Under the pieces are notes generated by a model. The model was not told where the DNA came from and searched no databases. It saw nothing but the letters and a program-made list of their open reading frames with translations. A DNA stretch of 64,000 nt, taken from positions 1,791,001 through 1,855,000 of the forward strand of contig NZ_MQUA01000013.1 of NCBI RefSeq assembly GCF_002943715.1, read 5' to 3'. Both the position numbers and the translations under genes were made by a program. Source of the stretch: Polaribacter filamentus (lineage in GTDB: Bacteria > Bacteroidota > Bacteroidia > Flavobacteriales > Flavobacteriaceae). Below, one piece after another: positions 47,668-55,865 of this stretch (its first letter is position 1; each line of letters begins with the position of its first letter).

Positions 47668-47896
47668 TGCGGTCTGGACGGGTTTTGGATTTTTCAAACA
47701 CATTGCCTTTGGCTAAGTGATTGAGAATACCATCAAATTCTTTATCGGTCTAAATCGCTTTATTAAATACTTCTAATTGACTCTTTAAATTAGAGGCCAA
47801 GGCATCACCATCCATTACTTTCACAGAGGCATAGCCTAGTTCTACTAATTGTTTGATTAAATTATTCTCTAAGACGGCTTCTGATTGATGGCTCAT
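47668..47896 (-). pseudogene. HsdR N-terminal fragment of a second type I RM locus
   Basis: The minus-strand translation from ATG at 47896 reads MSHQSEAVLENNLIKQLVEL, GYASVKVMDGDALASNL, meets TAG, then TDKEFDGILNHLAKGNVF. This is the N-terminus of a type I R subunit of another lineage than the intact hsdR at 19052. It is cut off at about 47668, next to a hairpin (AAAAGCACCTCAT...ATGAGATGCTTTT) and noncoding repeat copy 1. It abuts the Fic gene, an arrangement seen in RM loci where Fic lies between hsdS and hsdR. Confidence 0.75.
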
Positions 47897-49438
47897 TTAT
47901 CTTTCTAAAAAAATGCTTTTATAATTCGTTTCTATTTCCTTAATTTCTTTCTCTTTTAACGTCAAAAATTCCTTTTTCAAAGCTCTTTTTGATAATACCC
48001 CATCATTTTGCTCTAAAAAACGAACTACTATAGCAACCATTTTATCCGGCATTTCAAAATGGTTATCTATATATTTTTTAAAATCATCATAGTTTTGCAA
48101 ATAGGTTACTTCTTCCGGAATAACACGTTCTAAGGTATCTTGAACACAGTCATATAAAAATTCTGCTTGTTTAGTTGCGTCAAAATAGCGGTAAAGATCC
48201 ATCGTGTCATTTGTAACTTCTACATTATGATCTTCGGTTTCATTCCACTCAATATGGTCCAATAAGGGATGTGAATACGATTCTAAAACGGTTTTATAAT
48301 CATCAATGTGGTCTAGTATTGATGACGATACAGGAAAAATAACGCCTTGTTGTGTAAACTTTTTTTTCGCCAAAATATGATGAATAATATAACGATGTAA
48401 ACGGCCATTTCCATCAATAAAAGGGTGGATAAAAACAAAGCCAAATGCTATGGTAGCTGCTGCTAATACGGCATCATAGGTAAAATCTTGCAATGATTCA
48501 TTGGTGGCAATTAATCCTTTTAACAATTGTTCAACATTATCTTCTTTGGCGGAAATATGGTCCGGAATTGGTTCGCCTGTAGCACGGTCGTGTTCTCCAA
48601 CAAATCCACCTTTTTTTCGCAGCCCCATATCTATAAACCTACTGTTTTCTATTACTATTTGCTGTAAGCGAATTAATTCCTCAATACTTAATGTTTTTTG
48701 ACCTGCTTGACCAATAGCCTTTCCCCACCTCATTGCTCTATTATTTCCTGGATTTTCACCTTCTATGGTAAAAGAAGCCTTTGAGTCTTTTAACAACAAA
48801 AAAGAAGATGCTCTTTGTAAGACATCTTTATGGATACTATTTAGAAATGCATTTTTTTTACCAGTTACATTCGCATTAATATGATTTTCTAATTTTTTAG
48901 TTTTAAATATTAATGGGCAAAAGTCTTTTGTTCCAGGAAGGTTGTTTATAATACGATGACGCGGTGAGCTTATTCCTTGAATTGCGAATTGTAATTTTTC
49001 GTCTATTAAAGGAATTGCCTTTTTTATGGTTAAATCAGGAATGTCTAATTTTTCGTTCATTAACCACTCATAGAGAAACCAAATTTTTCGGCTATACATA
49101 CCTGTTGGTGCTATTCTAAGAATTTCGAGTACCTCTTGTGTTGTTAATTTTTCAAATATCTTTTTAAAAACTAATAGATGAACACCTTCATATTTTAAGG
49201 CAAATACCATTTGTTTGTAGAGCGATTCTTCTGGCTTATGTTTTGGAGTAAATACTTTCCACCCTTCTATTTCATACTTTTTATTTTTATCACTTATAAG
49301 TGCTATAATTTCAGGTATTGGCACTGGTAATTCTAAATAATTAATGAGTGCTCCATACCCTACAACTGCACCTTCTTCAGGCAGTTCTCTTCCGTGAAAA
49401 GCAGGTATTCTAATTGAAATATGAGTATTTACATTCAT
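47897..49438 (-). CDS. Fic-domain protein (class II, RM-associated type)
   Basis: 513 residues. The Fic core HPFIDGNGRLHRYIIHHIL (HPFxxGNGR, ~residue 338) supports AMPylation or a related transfer. An inhibitory helix motif (S/T)xxxE(G/N) appears as SFTIEGENPGNNRA near residue 225, as in class II Fic proteins. The N-terminus begins with HISIRIPAFHGRELPEEGAV; the C-terminus ends in a winged-helix-like segment (LEQNDGVLSKRALKKEF). It directly precedes an hsdR fragment in the same orientation and is probably the survivor of a second type I RM operon. Repeated operator-like sequences cover its promoter. Confidence 0.85.
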   Translation of the reverse strand: MNVNTHISIRIPAFHGRELPEEGAVVGYGALINYLELPVPIPEIIALISDKNKKYEIEGWKVFTPKHKPEESLYKQMVFALKYEGVHLLVFKKIFEKLTTQEVLEILRIAPTGMYSRKIWFLYEWLMNEKLDIPDLTIKKAIPLIDEKLQFAIQGISSPRHRIINNLPGTKDFCPLIFKTKKLENHINANVTGKKNAFLNSIHKDVLQRASSFLLLKDSKASFTIEGENPGNNRAMRWGKAIGQAGQKTLSIEELIRLQQIVIENSRFIDMGLRKKGGFVGEHDRATGEPIPDHISAKEDNVEQLLKGLIATNESLQDFTYDAVLAAATIAFGFVFIHPFIDGNGRLHRYIIHHILAKKKFTQQGVIFPVSSSILDHIDDYKTVLESYSHPLLDHIEWNETEDHNVEVTNDTMDLYRYFDATKQAEFLYDCVQDTLERVIPEEVTYLQNYDDFKKYIDNHFEMPDKMVAIVVRFLEQNDGVLSKRALKKEFLTLKEKEIKEIETNYKSIFLER

Positions 49439-49504
49439 TATTTGAAAATTTTAGGTATTCAAATATACATGAAAAACAGGTATTTTATATGAAATATGGG
49501 TATT
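49393..49504 (-). promoter_or_regulatory. Fic promoter with direct repeats extending into the coding start
   Basis: Two 37-bp direct repeats (49393-49429, inside the first codons of fic, and 49468-49504) match at 31 of 37 positions by hand count. A shorter third copy of the block around GAAACAGG starts near 49518. A minus-strand -7 box TATATTTG (49460-49467) sits between the two. The layout suggests an autoregulatory operator. Confidence 0.5.
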
Positions 49505-50055
49505 ATTATTGTTTTTATGTGAGAAACAGGTTTTATTCGTTATTTCGATAATTAGGATTTATACAAACATTTGCTGCAACTACATAATATCCTTCTAAAT
49601 TATTTTTATTAGCAATATCTTCTATCGAAATAATCGGATTGACTTACAATGCCTTGTGTTGACGAGTTTATTAAAACGTAATTAACACTATTATCTTTGT
49701 TTTTCTTGCTTACCTTGTTCGGTCACGGAGGTAATAGCTTTTTTTGATTAGACTTTAAAATAACAATCTTTTACTAAAAAATATTGTTGTTTTTAAAGAG
49801 CATGCTTCTTTTGTTTGTAATGATAAGATTAGACTCAAATCTACATAGAAAATCCGCGAGGAGTTTCGTAAATAGAAGATTACTGGCAAGTAATTTTAAA
49901 ATGTGTTTATCAATGATTTCACAGCTATTTCATTTATATTGAGTTGAGGTACTATTAGATACCAAAAAAGTTAAATTATGTCCTATTTTTATCGATTTAT
50001 TAATGTGAACTATTACAAAAATCATAATCCATCGTTTCCCCAACAAAACCAGCAT
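49505..50055. other. Gap upstream of fic with a gene fragment
   Basis: On the minus strand near 49650-49545 a short fragment reads ISIEDIANKNNLEGYYVVAA then NVCINPNYRNNE and a stop. It is the C-terminal end of a lost protein that I cannot name. The rest (49660-50055) shows no coding frame and no recognised element. Confidence 0.35.
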
Positions 50056-50812
50056 GCCACCTAACCATAATACGCAAGGTTTTAAATGCAACTAATGATT
50101 CAAATTCATTGACTTTAATCGATTTTAAGGATGCTAAAATTCACAAAGGAACGAACGATTGTTTTGAATGGAAAAAAGGGGTGAAAAAGGTATTAAAAAC
50201 TTAAAAAATATCTCCTATAATAATTTTGAAAAATTCAATTGTTTTCTTGACAATGATTTTCATTGTTTTCAATTGAACTTTCAATGGTATTCATCCTTTA
50301 ATTTTATTAAAAATCATCAAAAACGACAAGAACATACAAACAAAGGAAATCCCCAATAAAATCAATGGCGGAGCGGTTTTTTAAAAGAACTAAAAAACAA
50401 TGAAAAGTCAATGCGCGTTTACTTTGGAATGTATCCTTTAAAATAAGTTGTTTTGACAGGTATTAAAAAAGTAGCTTTATCCATTGTTTTTTTAATCAAA
50501 AAACCAAAACACTCCCTAAGTGCTCTCAACATTACTTTATTTTAAAAAATAAAAATTGTTTTGTAAAATAATAAACAGCACTCTTTTCAGTATATTTATA
50601 AACCCACTTGCTTGTTCTAAAATTATTTTAAAAAAGCCAGTTGCTTTATTTTAAAAATAAAAATTATTTTGAGTTACAAAAAAAAAAGAGAGTCCCCGGT
50701 TTAGTCCCGAGTGGTTTTTGAGATTACAGAAAAATAGTGAAATTTTACAATTTAAATACTTGATAAAAAGTATATTACATTTTTTAGAAAACGAAAAAAG
50801 CACCTGTTTACT
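50056..50812 (+). repeat. Long noncoding direct repeat, copy 2
   Basis: Second copy of 46988-47650, same orientation, about 3.07 kb downstream, with an internal expansion near 50200-50290. The pair brackets the hsdR fragment and the Fic gene. No open frame is conserved between copies, so it is not a duplicated protein gene. Confidence 0.8.
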
Positions 50813-50933
50813 ATTTTAATCCACAAAAACTTAATAAAAAAACAATGGATATCGCCAAATAAAATTGAACTTTTTACTCAAAATTTAATTTTACTATCTA
50901 CTTAAAAACCTATACCAAAAAGTTAGCTTCCAG

Positions 50934-50965
50934 AATAATTATTATTGCCCAAAATAATAATTATT
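50934..50965. repeat. Perfect AT-rich inverted repeat
   Basis: AATAATTATTATT, a 6-nt spacer GCCCAA, then the exact inverse AATAATAATTATT. It lies 20 bp past the 3' end of the 50986 gene. Without a T-run it is only a weak terminator candidate; it could bind a protein. Confidence 0.5.
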
Positions 50966-50985
50966 CCCTAAAATAATGAAATCTC

Positions 50986-51186
50986 TTAATTTACTTCATC
51001 ATCTTTTTTCCTCTTTTGGTTGCTATAATAGATACAACTTAAACCTATTACAGCCATAATAGAAATTATGATGATGAAGTTTATTCTTTTTACGTTTTCA
51101 TTCTCAATTGATAAAATGTTTTGATTTGATGTTTTCTCTATCATTACATAGAGACTCGGATCAATTACTTCGTATGATTTTGACAT
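50986..51186 (-). CDS. Small single-pass membrane protein of the integration module
   Basis: 66 residues: a soluble N-terminal half, one membrane helix (about 35-53, INFIIIISIMAVIGLSCIYY) and a charged C-terminus (NQKRKKDDEVN). The start overlaps the end of the next gene upstream. Not recognised. Confidence 0.5.
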   Translation of the reverse strand: MSKSYEVIDPSLYVMIEKTSNQNILSIENENVKRINFIIIISIMAVIGLSCIYYSNQKRKKDDEVN

Positions 51187-51502
51187 TAGATGAATTATAA
51201 ATAATTATAAAATTATAGATACAATAACCTGTTGTACCTTCAGTTTTGCAAGTAGAATTATAGATTGTAAAATTAAACCCTTTTCCTTTTAAGAACTCTT
51301 TATGAAAGGTCTCATTATCTTTATCAGCCATAATATCATTTAAAATTTTTAAATTGTTATTTAATGGTCTGTCGACAAATGCTTTTTCTACTCTAAGTTG
51401 ATTTGCCCTTGTATTGTGAAATTTTATACGATTTTTAGAATTTTCAAATTTTTGATTATTACGTTTGGGGTTAAATTCTTCATTTGTAAACGGATCTCTC
51501 AT
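51161..51502 (-). CDS. Unknown small protein of the integration module
   Basis: 113 residues. The N-terminal half is basic and polar (MRDPFTNEEFNPKRNNQKF, RIKFHNTRANQLRVEKAF), the C-terminal ~40 residues beta-like and hydrophobic (YCIYNFIIIYNSS). It lies 3 nt downstream of the HTH gene and overlaps the 66-residue gene, forming a small operon. The MRDPFTNEEFxPKRxNQ start resembles small proteins I associate with Bacteroidota integrase modules; function unknown. Confidence 0.55.
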   Translation of the reverse strand: MRDPFTNEEFNPKRNNQKFENSKNRIKFHNTRANQLRVEKAFVDRPLNNNLKILNDIMADKDNETFHKEFLKGKGFNFTIYNSTCKTEGTTGYCIYNFIIIYNSSNVKIIRSN

Positions 51503-51505
51503 AAT

Positions 51506-51805
51506 CTATAATTTTACTGAGTTTTCTTTTAAAATCAAATCAATGTATTTTACTTCATATAAAAAGATTTCTCCTAGTTTAGTATATGGCAACAATCCAG
51601 TTTCACGATACTTAACGATTGTATTGTTAGACAAACCAAATAAGCGTTTTAAGTCATTATTCCGATAATACTTTGGAACAGTATTATTAGATGAACTTAT
51701 TGAAAATAGGGCGCTTAAATGATCCAATTTTTTAACGATTGGTTCAAGTAAATATTTAATTGTGTTGATTGTTGGTATTCTTATTTCTTCTGTGCTATAG
51801 GACAT
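51506..51805 (-). CDS. MerR/excisionase-like HTH protein
   Basis: 99 residues. The C-terminal half is a winged HTH of the excisionase/MerR type: RNNDLKRLFGLSNNTIVKYR, then ETGLLPYTKLGEIFLYEVKY. It lies between the integrase block and the small unknown genes. A role as recombination directionality factor is the usual one for such proteins in Bacteroidota elements; here it is inferred from position. Confidence 0.75.
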   Translation of the reverse strand: MSYSTEEIRIPTINTIKYLLEPIVKKLDHLSALFSISSSNNTVPKYYRNNDLKRLFGLSNNTIVKYRETGLLPYTKLGEIFLYEVKYIDLILKENSVKL

Positions 51806-51889
51806 ATTGTTTTGTTTAAGTCTTGAAAGCAGCTAAGAACTCAAAAAAGAGGTTGTTATCTTTAAAAATAGAGCGAATTTAGAGCGAAT

Positions 51890-52810
51890 TCAATCTCTGA
51901 GCCTATTCTTCCGATTTTGGAGTTTTAAGATGAACTCATCTATAAACTCTTTATGCGCTTTTACTTCAGAGGAAGAGGGAGAAGCAACTTCAGAATATTC
52001 TCTATTAAAACTATGAATAGAAGTTCTTTGATTTTCATTATTTTGATAACTGAAATTATTTTGAACAAATCGCTTCATTTCCAGTCTATTGTTATTTTCA
52101 TTTATTTCATCAAAAACTAAAAAATCTTCTTCTAGCAATATTCTAAATAAATGTGCGACACTTTTTTTATTAAGATTGATATGACAAAGATTCTCCTTTA
52201 TATTCTTTGGAGTAATTATAAAATCTTCAAAATCTAAAGATTTAAAATCGATGTATTCTGCATCCATATGAATTGAATATATAAAACCATGTAAGTCTTT
52301 TAAAGCTTCACTATAAACAGATAATACAAACAACAACCTGCCTTTTTCAAAATCAATTTCAGTCTGAAAATCATTCATTCCCGATGAATGAAAACGCAAA
52401 AAATTAAATAATTCAGACTCATTTGTAGCTTCAGAGCTAGAGTCTATTTTGTATTCTTTATAAAGGTCACTGTTTGAAGCAGGGATGCTTTCATGAGAGG
52501 TAATATCTGACATTTTATCTGAAAACAGTTCGAAAAACTCAAATGAACTGTATTTATAATCCTCTATATACTCGACTTTAGTCCAAATGTAGTCTAATAA
52601 GTCCTGTAGATATTCAGCTTGTTTATGTCCGTGTTTTAATTGTTTATGCAATAAGTTTTTGATATTCTTAATCTTTTCTGAATAGTAATCATCCTCAATT
52701 TCATTTATCCATTTATTGTTAAACAGGTATGTGTTATAGATTTTAGAAAAATTTATTTTATACTTAACTAACTCATTAACTGCTTGGTCTGTTTTATACT
52801 TGTAATTCAT
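51890..52810 (-). CDS. Unknown protein next to integrase
   Basis: 306 residues, mostly helical, acidic N-terminal half, no membrane segment. The C-terminus has EVKAHKEFIDEFILKLQNRK. The layout (a ~300-residue protein between integrase and HTH protein) recurs in Bacteroidota integrative elements in my experience, but I cannot name the family. It is in the same orientation as the integrase, 71 nt downstream, so probably cotranscribed. Confidence 0.6.
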   Translation of the reverse strand: MNYKYKTDQAVNELVKYKINFSKIYNTYLFNNKWINEIEDDYYSEKIKNIKNLLHKQLKHGHKQAEYLQDLLDYIWTKVEYIEDYKYSSFEFFELFSDKMSDITSHESIPASNSDLYKEYKIDSSSEATNESELFNFLRFHSSGMNDFQTEIDFEKGRLLFVLSVYSEALKDLHGFIYSIHMDAEYIDFKSLDFEDFIITPKNIKENLCHINLNKKSVAHLFRILLEEDFLVFDEINENNNRLEMKRFVQNNFSYQNNENQRTSIHSFNREYSEVASPSSSEVKAHKEFIDEFILKLQNRKNRLRD

Positions 52811-52881
52811 AAGTAAATAGGTTGTCAGCTAATATACTATTTTCTTTGAAAATAATCAAGTAAAACAACTCTGTTGCTAGA

Positions 52882-54102
52882 CTAACTATATATTTCTGTT
52901 AAGCGCTTCATATCATCATTAACACTTGAGTCTAAAACTTTTGCATAGTGTTGTGTTTGCTTGACATTTGAGTGTCCCATCATAGCAGAGACATTTTCTA
53001 ATTTAACACCATTACCCAATGTTACAGTTGTAGCAAATGTATGTCGAGCAACATACCAAGTTAAGTTCTTATCTATTCCACATAAATCTGCTACCTCCTT
53101 AAGATACGCGTTCATTTTTTGATTTGACATTGAAGGAATCAATCCTAATTGCAAACCTTTATATTTTAAAATAATTCTATGTGCAGTTGGTAATACAGGA
53201 ACATTGGCTCTTATTCCTGTTTTAATTCTATCGGTAACAATCCAAAAATCTCCAGCATTATTACAAATCATATTTTTATCTGTAAGACTTTGCGCATCAA
53301 TAGGCGCATATCCTGTGTAACAACTAAAAAGAAAAATATCCTTAACTTTTTCCAATCTTTCGATATGGAATATCTTTTTTTCAATTTTATCTAACTCTTC
53401 TTTCGTTAAATAGATAGCATCTTTTACCTGTAATCTTCCTTCAAATTTATTAAAAGGGTTTCTAACAATAAGCTCAAGCTTTAGTCCAAAATTGCATACC
53501 GTTTTAAAATTTTTAAAATATTTTACAACAGAATTATTCTTAATTCCAACCTTTCCTTTATAAACGCTTTCATATCTTAAGAAGGATTCTAAATTATAAA
53601 TAAAAGAACCATTTACTTTATCGAGAGCAATGTTTTCCAATCCATAGTTTTTAGATAAAAAGAGTTTTATCAACTCTTTAGAACGCTTATACTTTTGCAA
53701 GGAAGCTGCAGAGCGTTCTCCTACATTCACTCTCTTTTGAAATGCACTATTGTGAATTTCAAATATATCCAAAAGCCCTATAGTTTGTTCCTTTTTAGCA
53801 GGCCTTCCAATAATCTCGTGCTTGATAGCATTCATGTCTACCAAAGAGTTTTCTCTAATTAATTGCGATACTTTTCTTTCAAAATTTAGTAACAAAGAAT
53901 CAAGCGACGCTTTAATCACTTTTTCCTTTTCTAACTTCAAAGGATTTCTGAGATTGTTTGTAAAATTCCAACGTTTCAAAGAAATATTTTGCCGAACACT
54001 CATGGTTATCGATTGCTGCTCAAACTTTATTTTTGCATAAATTGGACATTCACCATTACTTTTAACTTTTTCTGACTTAATAAAATAAATAATTTGTACC
54101 AT
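52882..54102 (-). CDS. Tyrosine site-specific integrase of the island
   Basis: 406 residues. The N-terminal arm-binding domain begins IIYFIKSEKVKSNGECPIYA; a SAM-like core-binding domain spans ~110-220. The catalytic domain has FSCYTGYAPIDAQSLT at the position of the usual TGLRxxE, so the first catalytic Arg is absent, as in IntDOT-type Bacteroidota integrases. The later residues are present: VARHTFATTV (RHxxA box), MMGHSNVKQTQHYAKV (His and Tyr nucleophile, ~390). It lies 260 bp from the tRNA-Ser attR and should catalyse integration and excision of the island. Confidence 0.92.
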   Translation of the reverse strand: MVQIIYFIKSEKVKSNGECPIYAKIKFEQQSITMSVRQNISLKRWNFTNNLRNPLKLEKEKVIKASLDSLLLNFERKVSQLIRENSLVDMNAIKHEIIGRPAKKEQTIGLLDIFEIHNSAFQKRVNVGERSAASLQKYKRSKELIKLFLSKNYGLENIALDKVNGSFIYNLESFLRYESVYKGKVGIKNNSVVKYFKNFKTVCNFGLKLELIVRNPFNKFEGRLQVKDAIYLTKEELDKIEKKIFHIERLEKVKDIFLFSCYTGYAPIDAQSLTDKNMICNNAGDFWIVTDRIKTGIRANVPVLPTAHRIILKYKGLQLGLIPSMSNQKMNAYLKEVADLCGIDKNLTWYVARHTFATTVTLGNGVKLENVSAMMGHSNVKQTQHYAKVLDSSVNDDMKRLTEIYS

Positions 54103-54193
54103 TTTTGTGTTTTTAAATTAAAGCAAATCTTATTTAAAAACATCCTAAACAACCAATGATTACAGCGAATTCGGAGCGAATTATTTTAATCTA

Positions 54194-54250
54194 GTTACCC
54201 TATTTTTTAAATATTACTAAAAAAGCAATAGGGACATGCATAGGGTAACT
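54194..54250 (+). promoter_or_regulatory. Right arm-type sites
   Basis: An inverted half-site GTTACCCTAT at 54194-54203 and a direct 25-bp bipartite site at 54226-54250 that matches 3400-3424 at 20 of 25 positions. It lies between the integrase start and attR, where arm sites are expected. Confidence 0.55.
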
Positions 54251-54297
54251 AAACTTTGCTGTTTTATGTGTCTTTTGAAAGTGTGTGAAAAAGAAAA

Positions 54298-54328
54298 AAC
54301 CCTATAAATGCTACATTTATAGGGTGTT
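54298..54328 (-). terminator. Island-borne replacement terminator for tRNA-Ser
   Basis: Hairpin CCCTATAAATG-CTA-CATTTATAGGG, followed on the minus strand by TTTTTTCTTTTT. It lies just downstream of tRNA-Ser inside the island, so the element appears to supply a new terminator in place of the one stranded at 3299-3330. Confidence 0.7.
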
Positions 54329-54361
54329 TAAGTTGAATAAGTTTTAATTAAAACTGAATTC

Positions 54362-54375
54362 TGCGGAGAAAGAGG
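54362..54375. repeat. attR: core site within tRNA-Ser 3' end
   Basis: TGCGGAGAAAGAGG, identical to 3330-3343. The island lies to the left and the remaining tRNA gene to the right. Confidence 0.8.
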
Positions 54376-54448
54376 GATTCGAACCCCCGGACCTGTTACA
54401 GTCAACAGTTTTCAAGACTGCCGCATTCGACCGCTCTGCCATTTCTCC
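54364..54448 (-). tRNA. tRNA-Ser (anticodon UGA)
   Basis: The reverse complement folds as a class II tRNA: acceptor GGAGAAA / TTTCTCC with discriminator G, D-arm GCAGAGCGGTCGAATGC, anticodon stem-loop CAGTC-TTGAAAA-CTG with anticodon TGA, a long variable arm (TTGACTGTAACAG) and T-arm GGGGGTTCGAATCCC. The long variable arm and UGA anticodon identify tRNA-Ser for UCA/UCN codons. The 3' end is the island's integration site and remains intact. Confidence 0.96.
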
Positions 54449-54648
54449 AGAAGTCTCATCAGGTATTCCCTGAATGCGGATGCAAATATAGAAACCTTTT
54501 TCATTATAGAAAAATAAAATTTTACATTTTTTGAATATCATATAAAATAATTTATATGTAACTAATAATCAGCAATCTTAAAAACTTAATTTCCATTAGA
54601 AATCGTGTGGAATTAACATGTACTAGTTTATATTTCTATATAGTTTAC

Positions 54649-54656
54649 TATATTTG
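54649..54656 (+). promoter_or_regulatory. aroC promoter -7 box
   Basis: TATATTTG matches the Bacteroidota TAnnTTTG box and lies 22 nt before the preferred aroC start. This also argues against the longer reading frame that begins at 54607. Confidence 0.55.
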
Positions 54657-54678
54657 CACAACTTATAATGTAAAATTT

Positions 54679-55743
54679 ATGTCTTTTAATTCTTTCGGAA
54701 ATCTTTTAAAAGTAACAACCTATGGTGAATCTCACGGAACTGCTATTGGCGGAATCATAGATGGTTTTCCAGCAGGATTAGAATTAAATTTTGATGCTAT
54801 TCAAAATGAGTTAAACAGACGTAAACCTGGCCAGTCTAAGATAGTTACACAGCGTAAAGAACCAGATACCGTTGAATTTCTTTCTGGCATTTTTGAGGGA
54901 AAAACAACAGGAACTTCCATTGGTTTTGTAATAAAAAACACAAACCAAAAAAGTAAGGATTACAATCACAACACAAATGTGTACAGACCATCTCACGCCG
55001 ATTTTACGTATGATAAAAAATTTGGAGTTCGAGATTATAAAGGTGGTGGAAGAAGTTCTGCTCGTGAAACAGCGAATTGGGTAGTTGCTGGCGCTTTAGC
55101 CAAACAATTAATTGCGAGTATTCAAATCAATGCATTTACATCATCTGTTGGTGATATTTTTCTTGATAAACCATACCAAGATCTAGATTTCACAAAAACT
55201 GAAAAGAATATTGTTCGATGTCCTGATGAAGCATCCGCAGAAAAAATGATTACCAAAATTCAAGAAATAAGAAAAGCTGGTGATACAATTGGTGGCACAA
55301 TTACTTGTGTTGCGCAAAATGTTCCTGTTGGTTTGGGCGAACCCATTTTTAATAAGCTACATGCAGAATTAGGTAAAGCAATGCTTACTATAAATGCTGT
55401 TAAAGGCTTCGAATTTGGTAGCGGTTTTTGTGGTGCAAAGATGAAAGGTTCTGAACACAATGACATTTTTAATGCAGATGGCTCAACTCAATCTAATTTA
55501 TCTGGCGGCATTCAAGGTGGAATTAGCAACGGAATGGACATTTATTTTAGAGTTGCTTTTAAACCCGTAGCCACAATTATGACCAATCAACAAACGATAA
55601 ATTCTGATGGCGAACTTACAGAAATTACTGGAAAAGGAAGACATGATCCTTGTGTTGTTCCAAGAGCGGTGCCTATTGTAGAAGCCTTAACTGCTTTAGT
55701 TTTAGCAGATTTTTGGTTGATAAATAGAACCCGAAAAATTTAA
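54679..55743 (+). CDS. aroC: Chorismate synthase
   Basis: 354 residues from [20 protein letters not shown]. This enzyme makes chorismate from EPSP using reduced FMN, the last step of the shikimate pathway. Signatures: GESHG near the N-terminus, [65 protein letters not shown] and [17 protein letters not shown]. An in-frame ATG at 54607 would add 24 residues but overlaps the promoter, so 54679 is preferred. Chromosomal flank right of the island. Confidence 0.97.
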   Translation: MSFNSFGNLLKVTTYGESHGTAIGGIIDGFPAGLELNFDAIQNELNRRKPGQSKIVTQRKEPDTVEFLSGIFEGKTTGTSIGFVIKNTNQKSKDYNHNTNVYRPSHADFTYDKKFGVRDYKGGGRSSARETANWVVAGALAKQLIASIQINAFTSSVGDIFLDKPYQDLDFTKTEKNIVRCPDEASAEKMITKIQEIRKAGDTIGGTITCVAQNVPVGLGEPIFNKLHAELGKAMLTINAVKGFEFGSGFCGAKMKGSEHNDIFNADGSTQSNLSGGIQGGISNGMDIYFRVAFKPVATIMTNQQTINSDGELTEITGKGRHDPCVVPRAVPIVEALTALVLADFWLINRTRKI

Positions 55744-55865
55744 TATACTTTCCCTTTTATTGATTAAATTTATAAGAAATAAATATATTTAGTTTATTTT
55801 TATGGCCTTTGATGAAAAATTAATAGCTTATGCATCATTAAAGTGGTGTTTAATTTAGAAATATT

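Larger units (their letters stand above)
3330..54375. mobile_element. Integrated ~51-kb genomic island in tRNA-Ser(UGA), rich in defence genes
   Basis: Evidence for one integrated unit: identical 14-bp cores at both ends (3330-3343, 54362-54375), the right one being the tRNA-Ser 3' end; a tyrosine integrase and small HTH protein next to the right end, pointing inward; related bipartite 25-bp sites near both ends; and a replacement terminator before attR, while the presumed native terminator sits outside attL. The cargo is phosphorylation-based, type I RM, McrBC and nuclease systems, two IS elements, FISUMP/T9SS genes and Fic. No relaxase, type IV coupling or tra genes were recognised, so it is not obviously self-transmissible. 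The cargo may have built up in several insertions. Confidence 0.75.

Noticed and set aside
50168..50359. 63-residue plus-strand frame in the noncoding repeat
   Set aside because: It is not conserved in repeat copy 1, and its composition is that of the surrounding AT-rich noncoding DNA.
47212..50375. GCGGAG in the two noncoding repeats as extra att cores
   Set aside because: Only 6-7 bp match the 14-bp core, and similarity to the tRNA does not continue.
46988..50812. CRISPR array or integron attC array
   Set aside because: There are only two long copies, no short regularly spaced repeats, no cas genes and no integron integrase.
3330..54375. Prophage or conjugative element
   Set aside because: No capsid, portal, terminase, tail, relaxase or type IV secretion genes are recognisable; only the integration module is present.
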